NCBI RefSeq assembly: GCF_028769735.1
Contig: NC_088170.1
Location: forward strand, 62,659,085 to 62,723,084
Source of the DNA: Zonotrichia leucophrys gambelii
Lineage: Eukaryota > Chordata > Aves > Passeriformes > Passerellidae
Direction: 5' to 3'
DNA: 64,000 nucleotides
In this document: one piece after another, positions 51,046-61,544 of the stretch
Layout: the number at the start of each line of letters is the position of its first letter
How positions within the stretch are numbered: the first letter of the stretch is position 1
Translations under genes and position numbers: made by a program
The notes under the pieces: model-generated
Told to the model about the DNA's origin: nothing
Database searches by the model: none
Seen by the model: only the letters and a program-made list of their open reading frames with translations

Positions 51046-54000
51046 AACTTTTAAAAACTCTTAGAAACCCTAAAAAACTTTTAAAATACTTCCCAAAGGC
51101 AAGGTTTTCCTGTCAATTTCATATTATTCTTAAAACTTTACATTTTTAGAGAAAAGACTCGTCAGGTCCCAGCAGATGAAAGAGACAAAACCTAACTGAA
51201 GGTCATTATGCACCTTCATTTGGCCTCTCTCTGGGAGAAAGGAGATATCCCTTCACCCCCTCCAGCCCTATTTCTGTAAACCCTTTTCACACTTTATCAG
51301 GTGCTTGGCAGTTTCTAAGCACTGCAATATCATCATATCTGGGCTGCCCACCCATTTAACTGTGAAGAATGGAACTATGAAATGAAAGTTTAAAACCCTA
51401 ATATGAGCTGCTTTCTCTGACATAGGGCACAGTTTTCCTATTATAAAAAGTTATTGTTGTGATTTGATTTAATTTTCATCTGTTAATCCTATTTTAGCCA
51501 GTAGTTCCCTCGATGAGATGAAATGTTCTCTACTTGGAATGGGTGTTAATGGGTACATATGTCACATTTAGTGGTTTGAAAAGTGGTGTTAATGCTGCCT
51601 CTGAGTGATTCTGTTAAACTGCCTGTTTTACAGGCTCTGGCATGAGCGAAATTTCAGGTCAATCATTCTAGTGAATAATATATAAATGAGTTGGAAAAGT
51701 TCTCAACTGCTTGCAGTAATTATTTCAGGTTCCCAAAAAGTGGATGATAATTTTATACCTGGTGTAGGACCAGGGTTTTCAAAAAAAATTATAATGGTTA
51801 GACAGATACCTTTTGTACTCTGCATGGTTTACAGGAAGAAGAAAAAAAATCAACAGAATGATGTTTGGACATGATAAATTCAATCCTTATGCCTTTTTGG
51901 AAAAGAATTGCTGATTCAATAAGATGGAGGTTGGCACTGACTATCTGCTATCCACTCCATCTTTTTACTTCTAAGTTTTAAAATTATTATTATGGCAAAA
52001 ATATGTATTTGCTTTTGCTTTGGCTGATGGACCCAGTTAGAAAAAAGACTTTTAGAATCAAGAAAAACGCGTAAGTCATGCCTTAGTATGAAGAAAATAT
52101 AGTATTAAAATCAGTAAGAGAGGAAAGCTTGGAAGGCATATCATTTCATTTAATCTTTCAGAAAAGTATTTTTTCAACAGACAACAGAGAAGATACTTTG
52201 TTAAAACCTAATATAGGGAAGATTGATCATTCACACAAGACCTATAACCAGGAGCTACTAAATCAGTTTGCAGGAAAATGGAAACAATCCAGCATTCTCA
52301 GCCACTCCAGCTATTCAACAGTGAATGGATGTTTTTTTAAGACTTAAATTTTAAAAAGTTGACTATACAGTTCTGTGCTTCATATGGAGGAAACAACAGA
52401 CTCAACCAGCACTTTCTCCTGGTGAATAAATTGTAGATGTACTCCTTTTCCAGTTTCTGTCTAGAAACAGAAATAATCTGTCAAAACACATTGGGAATAA
52501 TGGTTTTGTTTGTGAACCAAACAGGAGGAGGGAAAAAACCCTTCAAGTGTGGATTCAGGATTAAGTTTCCCCAGTTGCCCTCTAATTACTTGAAAGAATT
52601 TGTTCTTTTAAATGTCCAGCTTCTGAGAAACTCTGGGTGACAAAAAAGGCTGAAAGCATCACTCTGAGTCTTCTCAAAGAGATGCAAGCCCATGGGAGAA
52701 GGTGAAAGCACCCATCTGCTGTGTGTAATTTTCTGATGACCGACAGACTGGGCATCTCATGCAGTGTCTTTTGGCAGAAGCTTGGCTGCCCTTCACTCTC
52801 AGTAGCTTTGTGTTTCAAGTGCTCCAAACTCAAAGAGCCCCAAAGGCCAGTTTTCCTGTTTTCATGAAGTGTTTGCTAGCATTAAAAGCAAGAGCTGCTC
52901 CAGCTTGCTCAGTTAGGGTAGAACTGTTGTTGGAACTGCTTGTTGCATCTTTTGTGAACTGGCAACAGATTGGGGGATGCATAAACAACTGGTGATCAAA
53001 CACATCTACCTCAGGTCAGCCAAGATAGTTTATTTTCCTAATGGTCCCTCATACTGAACAGGACTTTAAAACATGGTGTCACCCATCTCAGCCACAGCTG
53101 TATATTAGACATGGATTTTATAGGATACTGAGCAGTGATACTTTGTGAAAGTTCAAGACAATCCTTTACAGAGAAATTTACCATCTGAGAAGTAACAGAA
53201 GAACAACACATTTCTTAAACTGTACTGAAGTAATTTCTTTACCCAGGAAAGCAATTTAGACGAAATAACTTTCCATGCACTCTGTAGGGTTAGTCTCTCC
53301 TACAAAATGTTGAAAAAATGCTTTTGAAATATGAGTTATCAAATGAAGAAGCTGAGCAATTCTCTGAAATTATATGTCAGTTTAAAATGGTGAAAGAGTA
53401 AATAGCAGGAATATCCAAAGCAAAATGGGCCAGCTATTAGATTGGAACAAGGTTGAAAAGACACTCTCTGCTATCTGCAGAGATTGGGGACAAACTGTTC
53501 TTGTTTTGATAATGATTCTTGGAAATGGGTTATTTGGAGCAATATGAAGGCCCATTTAACTTGGAAACTAAGAAACTAGTGACATGAGTCACTAAACAGC
53601 TTTGGGCTATAAATTATATAAGTGTGAAGGAAATATCCTAAAATAATGTAGGAAATTAAAACATGGCATTGCCTATTAAATGTGTGAAAATGGATACAGA
53701 CCAAAAGGGAGCCCAAATTAGCAGGTATTTGAAACCACAATCATTTCCAATTCAGAAGATTTATGTAACCTAGGAATCAATTTCCTTTCATTCCATTATT
53801 GCTAGCAAATAGAACTTAGTGATAAGGAAAATTCATAAAAATTTTAATTTCTTGCAGCTAAGTGGCTAGAAATTACACAGTTCTGGCTCAGAGTTGTATC
53901 ATGGATTGTGCAGTGATGACAATGTCTTGATGCAGGCACCACATTACATTTCTGTGTAGCTTTAACCTATTATGTTGACATATAAGTGAACTTGTGTGAA

Positions 54001-56950
54001 AGTTGTTGGTTCAAGACAGTTATAAACAGATGTTCTGCCTTTTGAACTAAAGTGTTTTAAACTGGAATTCTTTGAGATGTTTAAATTGATAGACTTAATT
54101 GGGTACCATTCTGAAAATGCTGATGTAGAGTTTTGAAACTGGAGGTATTCTAACTAACAATATAATCTCTGAGAGTAGATCTCCCCCAGCCAGTTAAATC
54201 CCTTGACATACAACTGTATGGAAAAGCTGTTGTGTCATGATGGAAAATGCATGATGTAAAAGATGAAATTTCCTCTATGAAATTCTGTGGGGCTCCATTT
54301 TCTTCCATCCTCCTCACCCCCAGCTCCCCCACCCCACCATTTTCAGTGATGAAAAAATATAATACCAGGTACATGTGTCAGAGGATGTTTTAAGGAAATG
54401 TAATTTTAAGTTGATAGAGGTTTGACCTTGAAAAACTCTTTCCATTATTGAAAATTAGACATAAATTCCTGTAGAATTATAATGCTGGTATTACCTTAAA
54501 TTAAGAGGGATGCTTGGATCTTTAACTGAAACACATGGCAATTTTTCTAGATCTTTAACATTTGCTAACTTGTTCAGGTGAGTATAGCAGTGTTTTTATT
54601 GTGGCAGTTTGATTATTTGTTCAGGTTAATGTGAGCCAAATAGAAGAGAAGCTGCCTATGGCATCCATCAACAAAAGACGTACAAGCAATAGCATATTGA
54701 CTTGTAGCTTCTTTTTCATGAGTGTCTGCTGGAAAGAATAAAAAGTAGGGCTACAATGATATTGAAACTTAAATTCACTTACTGAGGTACTTAGTATTTA
54801 AATATTAATTTACTGTTCTTCAAAGATGCTAGGAACATTCAAAATAAATTTCTAGAAATTCTCATTTGGTCATAAAATAATGGGTTTTTGTTCACCCTTG
54901 GATATTCTAATGTAATAAAGGAATTGATTTTTCATTGTACAATCATTGTCCTTTAGGGGAAAAGCTGGCATCTTTTTCTCTGCAGAGGACAAACCAATCA
55001 AATTTCTACTATGATGAGGCAGAGGTAGTGCATGTTTATGCTTAACATAGGTGCTGAAGTTTTTTTCAGATCTTGTCTTTCTTATTCACTTTATTGAAAG
55101 GTATTAAAACTAAAGCATGTTGTCCAGTCCTTTAAATCTATAAGCTGGGTTAGACTTTTTTGTATAAAATCAGTAAAAAATATATTCCAAATGCACCTAT
55201 TCTTTCATATGCATGTATCCAGAGAACTGGTGGTGTTCTGAATAATCAGAACATCTCTAACTTTTCAAGTAGCTGAAGAATTCTAAAATAATTTATTTTA
55301 AACATAACTGACCTACCAAGAAAATTCCATATAATGAGAAGATTCTTTTGTGGGATAAATTAGTGACTGAAAAGGTGATGGACTGATTCACACTGTTTCC
55401 AAAACTGACTCATCTGGTGGATAAACTCTTAATACACAAATTTATGTTGAAGGGAATGAGCTTAATTTTAAGTGAATGTGTAATTGGAAATGATTCATAT
55501 ATTGCACAAAACCTAAATCAAATTAACTCCACCCGTCCTCTGACTTGGATCCCTTGCAACTTCTGCCTTCAAAGAGTTGGCTCTGAAATGTTATTGTTCC
55601 TCTCTGAGGGATGTGATTGGAAATTGTAGCATGCAGTTGGTTTCTTTGTAGATCACACTCTTATCTCTCACGGGCAATGACAAAATTATACTTCAGGGTT
55701 TATTTTTAATTAACTGCTGTAGCTGACTGTTGGATTTTACAAAGTTTCTCTGCAAAAACTAATGTTTTTTGTTGCATCTTCACCTTAATTTTAAAGTAGA
55801 TTAATTTAAATACATTTTTTACTCCGTAAAAGGAATCCAGAAACAATTCAGTTCAACAAAAAACTGATGAAAGACCTTTGTTTTTACAAAATACGCTATT
55901 TATGCTATAGGTTCAGATCTTATTTGATTTTCTTGTTACTTCTCAACAGACACACAGTTGATAACTGACAAAATAGACCCAATAGAAAGGGTCCTAGGAA
56001 TCAGAACTAGAGAAGGATTTCTCTGAGACATTGTCAGAATGACTGAGGATCCTTGTCTTGCTTGGTTTGTTGTTTTTTCTAGAGCCAGATCAATTCAAGA
56101 GAAAAAATGGAGCTATTCAGAGGCAAGATCAAAGGAGGACACTCTTTCTGAGGGTTACCTTAGGCATAGAAGGACTTCACAGCACAGAATCATTTCCATC
56201 ACCTCTGTGTACTTAGGCTGAAAAAACCCAAACAATTCTTCTAAAAGATGCTATTGTTTAACAAATACACAGAGAAATAGCTATGGTAAAAAAATAATAA
56301 TAATGTTGTGTATTATCTGTAATGGCTTCCTTAGTAAAGGGCTTTGAGACATAGTAACAAAAATTTACTAACTTGACAAGATGACTGTTCAGTCATTAAA
56401 ACCAGCTTCTAACGTGTCCTTTTGCAGCTACCAATAAAGTAGGGTGGGTATAATAATGGAGGTGGGTACCACAAACATGCATCATCCCTTTAGGAATGGG
56501 CTGGGAAACTGACAATGCCCTGATATTCAAAGTTCACAATGAAGGTGAAATCTCTCCTTTCTTTATCATCTCTTCATCCCACAAAGAAGTCCGTAAGTTG
56601 GAAGCTGTTTAGAGCATCTTTGGTGCTTTTTGCATTAGAGGTTATAGACTCATCTCATTTTACTTTCATACTCACAGCACAAAACTGCTGTGAAATCATC
56701 TTGCTTTTCATTCCTGCTAAAAGCCATGAGAGTCATTAACCTCAAAATGGTAACTACTGGCCCACCTCATATGAATAAATTTGTACAAACTATCTTTGGA
56801 ACAATAAAGAAAAGCCAAAACATCTCACAGGTCTGAAACCAGACTTGTAAACATTGTGGAGGTGACCAAGGATTGTGTTTTATTTGTCAGAAGTAAAAAG
56901 ACAGAGGTACTACATGTCTTCATAACAATTTTAACCTTTTTTATATATTA

Positions 56951-57012
56951 TTGTGGACTCTTATAATTATAATGTGGACTCATTATTTATAATGGGGACT
57001 CTTATTCCCATA
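56951..57012. repeat. About 20-bp tandem repeat, three copies
   Basis: Three successive units share TGTGGACTC or TGGGGACTC followed by an ATTATAA-type spacer, with a 20-21 bp period. The copies differ by several substitutions. Confidence 0.8.
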
Positions 57013-57430
57013 ACTCTCTATGATCCTTCCAATATTGCTGAGCCATGTACATATCAGTATATATTATTTTTTAAATTTTAAAAATAAAGAAGATAGAATA
57101 ACACTTTGTTGGCATAGGCGCTTGAAGCCAACAGACTCACTATTTCTTTATTTTAAATGTATATCTGAACTTTATATATTCAATCTTATATCACAAGCAA
57201 AATGTTTTGCATTACCTATCTACGTGAAAAGGCATCACCAAAGGGCTACGAGTCTGTGATAAAACTCGACAGACACGACATCTCAAAAGATCATAAGAGT
57301 CATTTAGATTTGAATGGCCTACCCCCCAGGAGTGGTATGCAGCTTTCAGACATGATGCTGAGCTTGTACCACAGCATTCCCTGGTTCTGCCTGGGCTGAG
57401 CATCTAGATTTGAGCTGTAGAGTAATACCA

Positions 57431-57463
<33 letters not shown>

Positions 57464-57484
57464 GTGTGTGTGTGCTTGTGTGTG
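57431..57484. repeat. TG dinucleotide microsatellite
   Basis: About 26 TG units with a CG and a CT interruption. On the PCLO strand it reads CA. It creates the Val/Cys-rich open frame seen at 57410-57619, which is not a gene. Confidence 0.95.
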
Positions 57485-59934
57485 AATACCTGGATTTACG
57501 GAAGAATTCTAAAGGCTCTCCTAAGAAAAAAACTTGTCATTTCTAAATATGCCATAAAAGACCTGTTACTTTTGCCCTGTTTATTAGTGGTTTTAAGATC
57601 ACACTTGTTGTCCAAATGACTTGTTGCCCTTACAATATATTGTCTAAAGTACCATTTCCTCTTTCTCTCCTGTACCCCTCACCCAGTTTTTATATTGCTC
57701 AATGTGTGCAACGGTGTTGACAGAAAAACCTTCAACACATCTTGAGAGCTTAGGAAGGGATTACAGCACAAAAGAACATCTGGGAGTTCAGTCAGTACAT
57801 TTATTTGTATTATCCCTCAGATTCCATGGAAATAAACAAGATGCTCCAGAAGTCAAAAGAACAGTGGCAATTTGAACTGATTGAGATTCTGGCTCTTTAT
57901 TTGTGATGAGGGAATAAATTGATGATATGTGGTATTACAGGTGCCTACAAGTAGAAAATAATTTTTAAAGATGCTGATACGAAAATTATCAAGAGATTGA
58001 GCTATACATGGATCAAAACTCCTTTCCTTTCCACTGGTGGTTTGAAAAATTATCTATGCTAATGACTGTTGATATGACAATTGTGTTGGAAGAGGAAACA
58101 GGAATTGTTATTGTCCCAATTACATTTTTAGAAACAAAAATGTGCAGTTAGGTTTTTGTCACAGTACAAGAAATGTCCAATCATGCTTAAGCAGACCAGC
58201 TTGGATGCATGCTTTTTATTAGGCAACAACATGAGCAAAGCTATACTACTTTTCAACAGAATTCAAAGTACTCCAGTGGAATGGAAGTGCACACATTTGT
58301 TGTTTCATAATGCTTCTTAGCACAGTTTTTCATGATGGATTTATGCGCTGATAGGTGGAAAAATCAAGCAGAGTTCTTGATTCATGTTAACATTTACAGC
58401 ACTTAATGGAGGGGTAAAATAAATAATTAAATATCGCAATGAATTAGTCGACATGGCAAGAAGTATTTGGGATGTAGTTGGTTTCTTAACCATGTCTTTC
58501 TGCTCACCTCCTTCAGGCTTGACTGGTCCATCAGACATCACTTTCCTGAGGGCTAGTTGGCTTTGGTCTTTGTTGTCATTGGCTGGTGGAGGCAGATTGT
58601 CAGACTGAGTTCTTTGAATAGGGAGGACTCCTGCTATGCTGTGTCTGTGCTGCTTCCTGGCATGATTAGACTGACCGCTTTTGTGTGCTGCTGTGGCAGT
58701 GTGGGTGAAATGGAAACCCAGAGTATGTATCCTCAGATGGAACCAGCTTAAATGTTATTCATGCAAACAGAAGTGGTTTTTTTTTTCTGTATTTAAGTAA
58801 GTAGTGTTTTCAAACACCAAAGAGACACCACATGCACAGCATTAAAGAGTATCAAAACTGGCTGTTTCTGTATTAATGACAGTGAAGACAAGGGAAATAA
58901 TTTTCCCCCAGTTTTGCATTATACCATGGTGAGTTTATGGCATATCAACAAATCCTAAAGACAAACACAATGACTTCACAGTCAGAGAGATTTAATTTGC
59001 CATCAACTAAACCCTCAGCTAGCAATCAGATGATACTGGTCAGAAGTATACTCTGGAGAGTAATCCTTTTGAATGGAATGGTTTTAATTTATTTTAACCT
59101 ATTTGAAGTTGTCAGATGAAATCTAACTTGACCCTTAATCAATCCATGGTAAAAATCTACTTAAAAAATTGAACTCTGACACCTGACTTAGCTCTCAACT
59201 CCCTTTGAGTTTGCTAACTTGACAACATTGTTGAAATCTGATGTTGTTACTGGCTCTGTGTGTTTAATGGTTTTGCAATTATTGTGTTTAATGTTTTTAT
59301 TGTATTTCTGTTCTGCTCATCACTAACACAGTCGTATCTGAGATATAAAGAAAGTTGCCTTATATTTCCATTCCAAAAAAAAATAAAATAGATATTTACA
59401 GTCATGTTTCAAAAATAGAAATCTCAGCCATGTAGTTAAAAAAAAGTTTCTTTAACTTCAAATCTTCTTTTGTGTGTATAGTACTGTCCTTCATGCTTGC
59501 TACTTATAGATACATCCTGTTATTAATGTGGTCTCAGTCTTGTATGCAATTTGAAGAGCTGGCAGTTGCATCTCTGCAGGTTTTGATTATTTCATTGGTA
59601 GGTATTTAGTGACACCAAAACACAGTGGACTTCTCTGTGGGTCATGCACAACCATGGAACATCATGGACCATGAGTGAAGGGACTGATGGAGAAACAGCC
59701 AGTTTCACTGCAGTCTTTATAAAATAAATAGATAACTAAATAAACAAAAGACTTCTAAATACAAGAGTATATTGTAATTATATGTACTCACACACAGGCA
59801 CACAAAGAAAGACATTGAACAGAGTGAGCACAGTGTGCCAAGAACAGAAAAAATAAAAAAGGAAAAATAGCCGAAAAGGGAAGGACAGCAGGGAAAAAGG
59901 CAACAGATGAACATTAAGCTGCCATGCTGAGGAA

Positions 59935-59940
59935 TTTATT
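59935..59940 (-). terminator. AATAAA overlapping the stop of the short PCLO form
   Basis: The minus strand reads AAATAAATT at the end of the read-through frame, so the stop codon TAA lies inside a canonical AATAAA hexamer. Further hexamers on the same strand occur at 59296-59301 and 59088-59093. Which one is used cannot be judged here. Confidence 0.3.
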
Positions 59941-60147
59941 TGCGTCTTTTACTTGGTTGAAGGCGGAGCTGCTGCACAGCTGCTTCAGCAGCGGCGATGG
60001 CGGCCCCAGCGTCTTCCAGGTGCGTTTGGGTGACGCTGGTTTTGCTTTGGCTGCGGGAGGGACCGTGAGAGCGGAGGTGGCCTTCGGAAGAAGACTTGGA
60101 GCTCCCTGGGCTGCTGTGGGATTTCTCAATGGTGGGCACCTGCATGT
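59936..60147 (-). CDS. PCLO: PCLO alternative terminal exon (short, C2B-less isoform)
   Basis: If the donor at 59951-59952 is not used, the frame of this exon continues for five codons (SKRRK) and stops at TAA 59936-59938. The product ends shortly after the Ala-rich segment and lacks the linker and C2B, 205 residues shorter than the long form computed from this window. A short Piccolo form lacking C2B, roughly 200 residues shorter, is described in rat (from memory), which fits. The basic tail replaces the splice-joined [10 protein letters not shown]. Transcription evidence is not available here, so the isoform in this species is an inference. Confidence 0.7.
59953..60147 (-). CDS. PCLO: PCLO exon: Ser-rich linker and Ala-rich helix after C2A
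   Basis: This 195-nt exon completes an Asp codon (G|AC) and encodes 64 residues starting [20 protein letters not shown], leaving one A for the next Thr codon. The first half is a Ser-rich linker with Arg/Lys. The second half contains [19 protein letters not shown], a likely helix, which is strongly conserved in Piccolo. The acceptor is TCCTGGTAG and the donor CCAA|GTAAAA. The exon is notably GC-rich (many CAG/GCG) against its AT-rich surroundings. Read-through of the donor gives the short isoform listed separately. Confidence 0.97.
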
Positions 60148-61363
60148 CTACCAGGAAAATGAAGAAGTACAACTCTTGCATTTATTAAAAACAGACATTT
60201 TCATTCTCTTCCTCATGACTGGTCTCTCTAGCTGAATTCCAGAAAAGGAACAAAGATTAAGCTGTGCCTTTCCATTTAAAGCATCAGGATATATCATGAT
60301 TAGGAAACTGTTAGAAAGCATTATTTTCTACTCCCCCACTGTCACCTGGCCCAGAGAATAATTTATTTAGTATTAGGTTTTTTTTTTATCACCTGTGAAT
60401 TAGACCTCCTGTGCTGGTTCAAACTGGTGGAATGATGGCATGGTGTTTTCCACTTTCTGTTCTCTAGAATGTCGAGGCTAAGCAGCATCACCTACACCAG
60501 TATCAAATACTTAGCAAATACATGTCATTTTATCCTGAATAATGCCATCAGGACAATCACAGCCTAACTTACAAAATCTTCTATACTTACCTCTAATTCA
60601 GACAGACATCTTATATAGACACCAGTCCCTGGCAAAATGTTAAACAGAGAAATAGAGAGGAGATGGAGCAGAGTCTTGTCCCTCTGGGGCACTCATCTGG
60701 ATTGTAGATGGAATGTTTTTTTGCTTTGATAGGACACATAATATGCTTTAAGAGAGCACCTGTCCACTGACTACTTAGTATGAAAAAAAGAATTAGAGAT
60801 AAATTTCTCGAACCAGGAGACACTGAGATCAATTCTGCTTTTGTAAACATTAATATATTTCTACTGTATCAGCTTCACTGATTTCCAATAAAAATGAGAT
60901 GTGCTACAATCCATTATCATTGACTGGAAATGCATATGCATTATTGCAGCATAATCATTGTTCTATAAAATATTAACGTGGCATTTTCAGAAAAAAAATC
61001 CATGGAATATTTAAGGAACATGAAAAATAGAAAGCTAAATATATATTGAGTTTGTCCAAGGCTATCAAGAAAATCAAAAGGGCACAGAATCTATAGCAGA
61101 TGTGCAAAGCACATTTAGAGTAGTAGTAGAGTCTGTATGCTGCTGGTTTAAGGACATCATTGCTCAGTAAGCTGGCTGACAAGATTGAGACAACTTAAAC
61201 CTTGTCTCCAACTAATCAATCACAGGGATAAATGCATTTTTAATAAAAATTTATACAAACTTCATACCAGTATCTTTATTTTTCTATTAGAACTTACACA
61301 TAGCAAAGGTTTACACATCATCTGGGAAAACATTTCGTATCAGGTGCACCAAGTCATTCCTAC
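60148..61363 (-). other. PCLO intron (1.2 kb)
   Basis: Donor GTAGGA at 61358-61363 and acceptor GGTAG at 60148-60152. No repeat family or other gene was recognised. Confidence 0.9.
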
Positions 61364-61544
61364 CCTTGGAGGGGTCCGGGAAGATTCCATGACTTCTGCT
61401 CTTGATGACAGATGGTTTTGGAGATTGTTGGCTACTCTTTTCAGAATGAGATTTCCCATGATCTATGTTTTCACTCTGTTCTTTAAGAGGATACCACCGA
61501 GGAGTGTTGTCAAGCTGAGAGATGCTGGATAACTCAATCAATAC
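61364..61544 (-). CDS. PCLO: PCLO exon: C-terminal edge of C2A and Ser-rich linker
   Basis: This 181-nt exon starts in phase 0 with [20 protein letters not shown], the last strands of the Piccolo C2A domain (mammals [20 protein letters not shown], from memory). A linker follows, [20 protein letters not shown], then [20 protein letters not shown], and the exon leaves one G for the next Asp codon. C2A is the calcium-sensing C2 of Piccolo, but the aspartate loops that bind calcium are encoded by upstream exons outside the window. The acceptor is TTTATTTGTAG and the donor AAGG|GTAGGA. The Ile-Ser and Glu-Asn changes relative to mammals are conservative. Confidence 0.97.

Larger units (their letters stand above)
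47431..59952 (-). other. PCLO intron (12.5 kb)
   Basis: Donor GTAAAA at 59947-59952 and acceptor TGTACAG at 47431-47437. It contains a 36-bp minisatellite at 48865-48961, a C-rich tract at 51002, a 20-bp-period repeat at 56951-57012, a TG microsatellite at 57431-57484 and an unexplained 209-codon minus-strand ORF at 49081-49710. Its first bases double as the end of the short PCLO form (59936-59952). No other gene and no clear LINE copy was recognised. Confidence 0.85.
3879..61544 (-). other. PCLO: PCLO (Piccolo) gene, 3' portion
   Basis: This span holds the last seven coding exons of Piccolo, a very large scaffold of the presynaptic active zone that organises vesicle docking and release and carries two C2 domains at its C-terminus. 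The translated pieces match the Piccolo C-terminus as I know it, in order and on one strand: the end of C2A, a Ser-rich linker, an Ala-rich helix, a Ser/Gly linker and C2B. All junctions are GT-AG, and codon phases agree at all six internal junctions, giving 335 codons plus stop. Intron sizes from 5' to 3' are about 1216, 12522, 3274, 34545, 622 and 4479 bp. The exon carrying the central part of C2A (expected to contain the FSSNDFLGE-type segment) was not found between 61545 and 64000, so the gene runs off the right edge. Exon assignment is seen in the sequence; the function comes from knowledge of the family. Confidence 0.97.

Noticed and set aside
57410..57619. Val/Cys-rich ORF
   Set aside because: It is created by the TG dinucleotide repeat.
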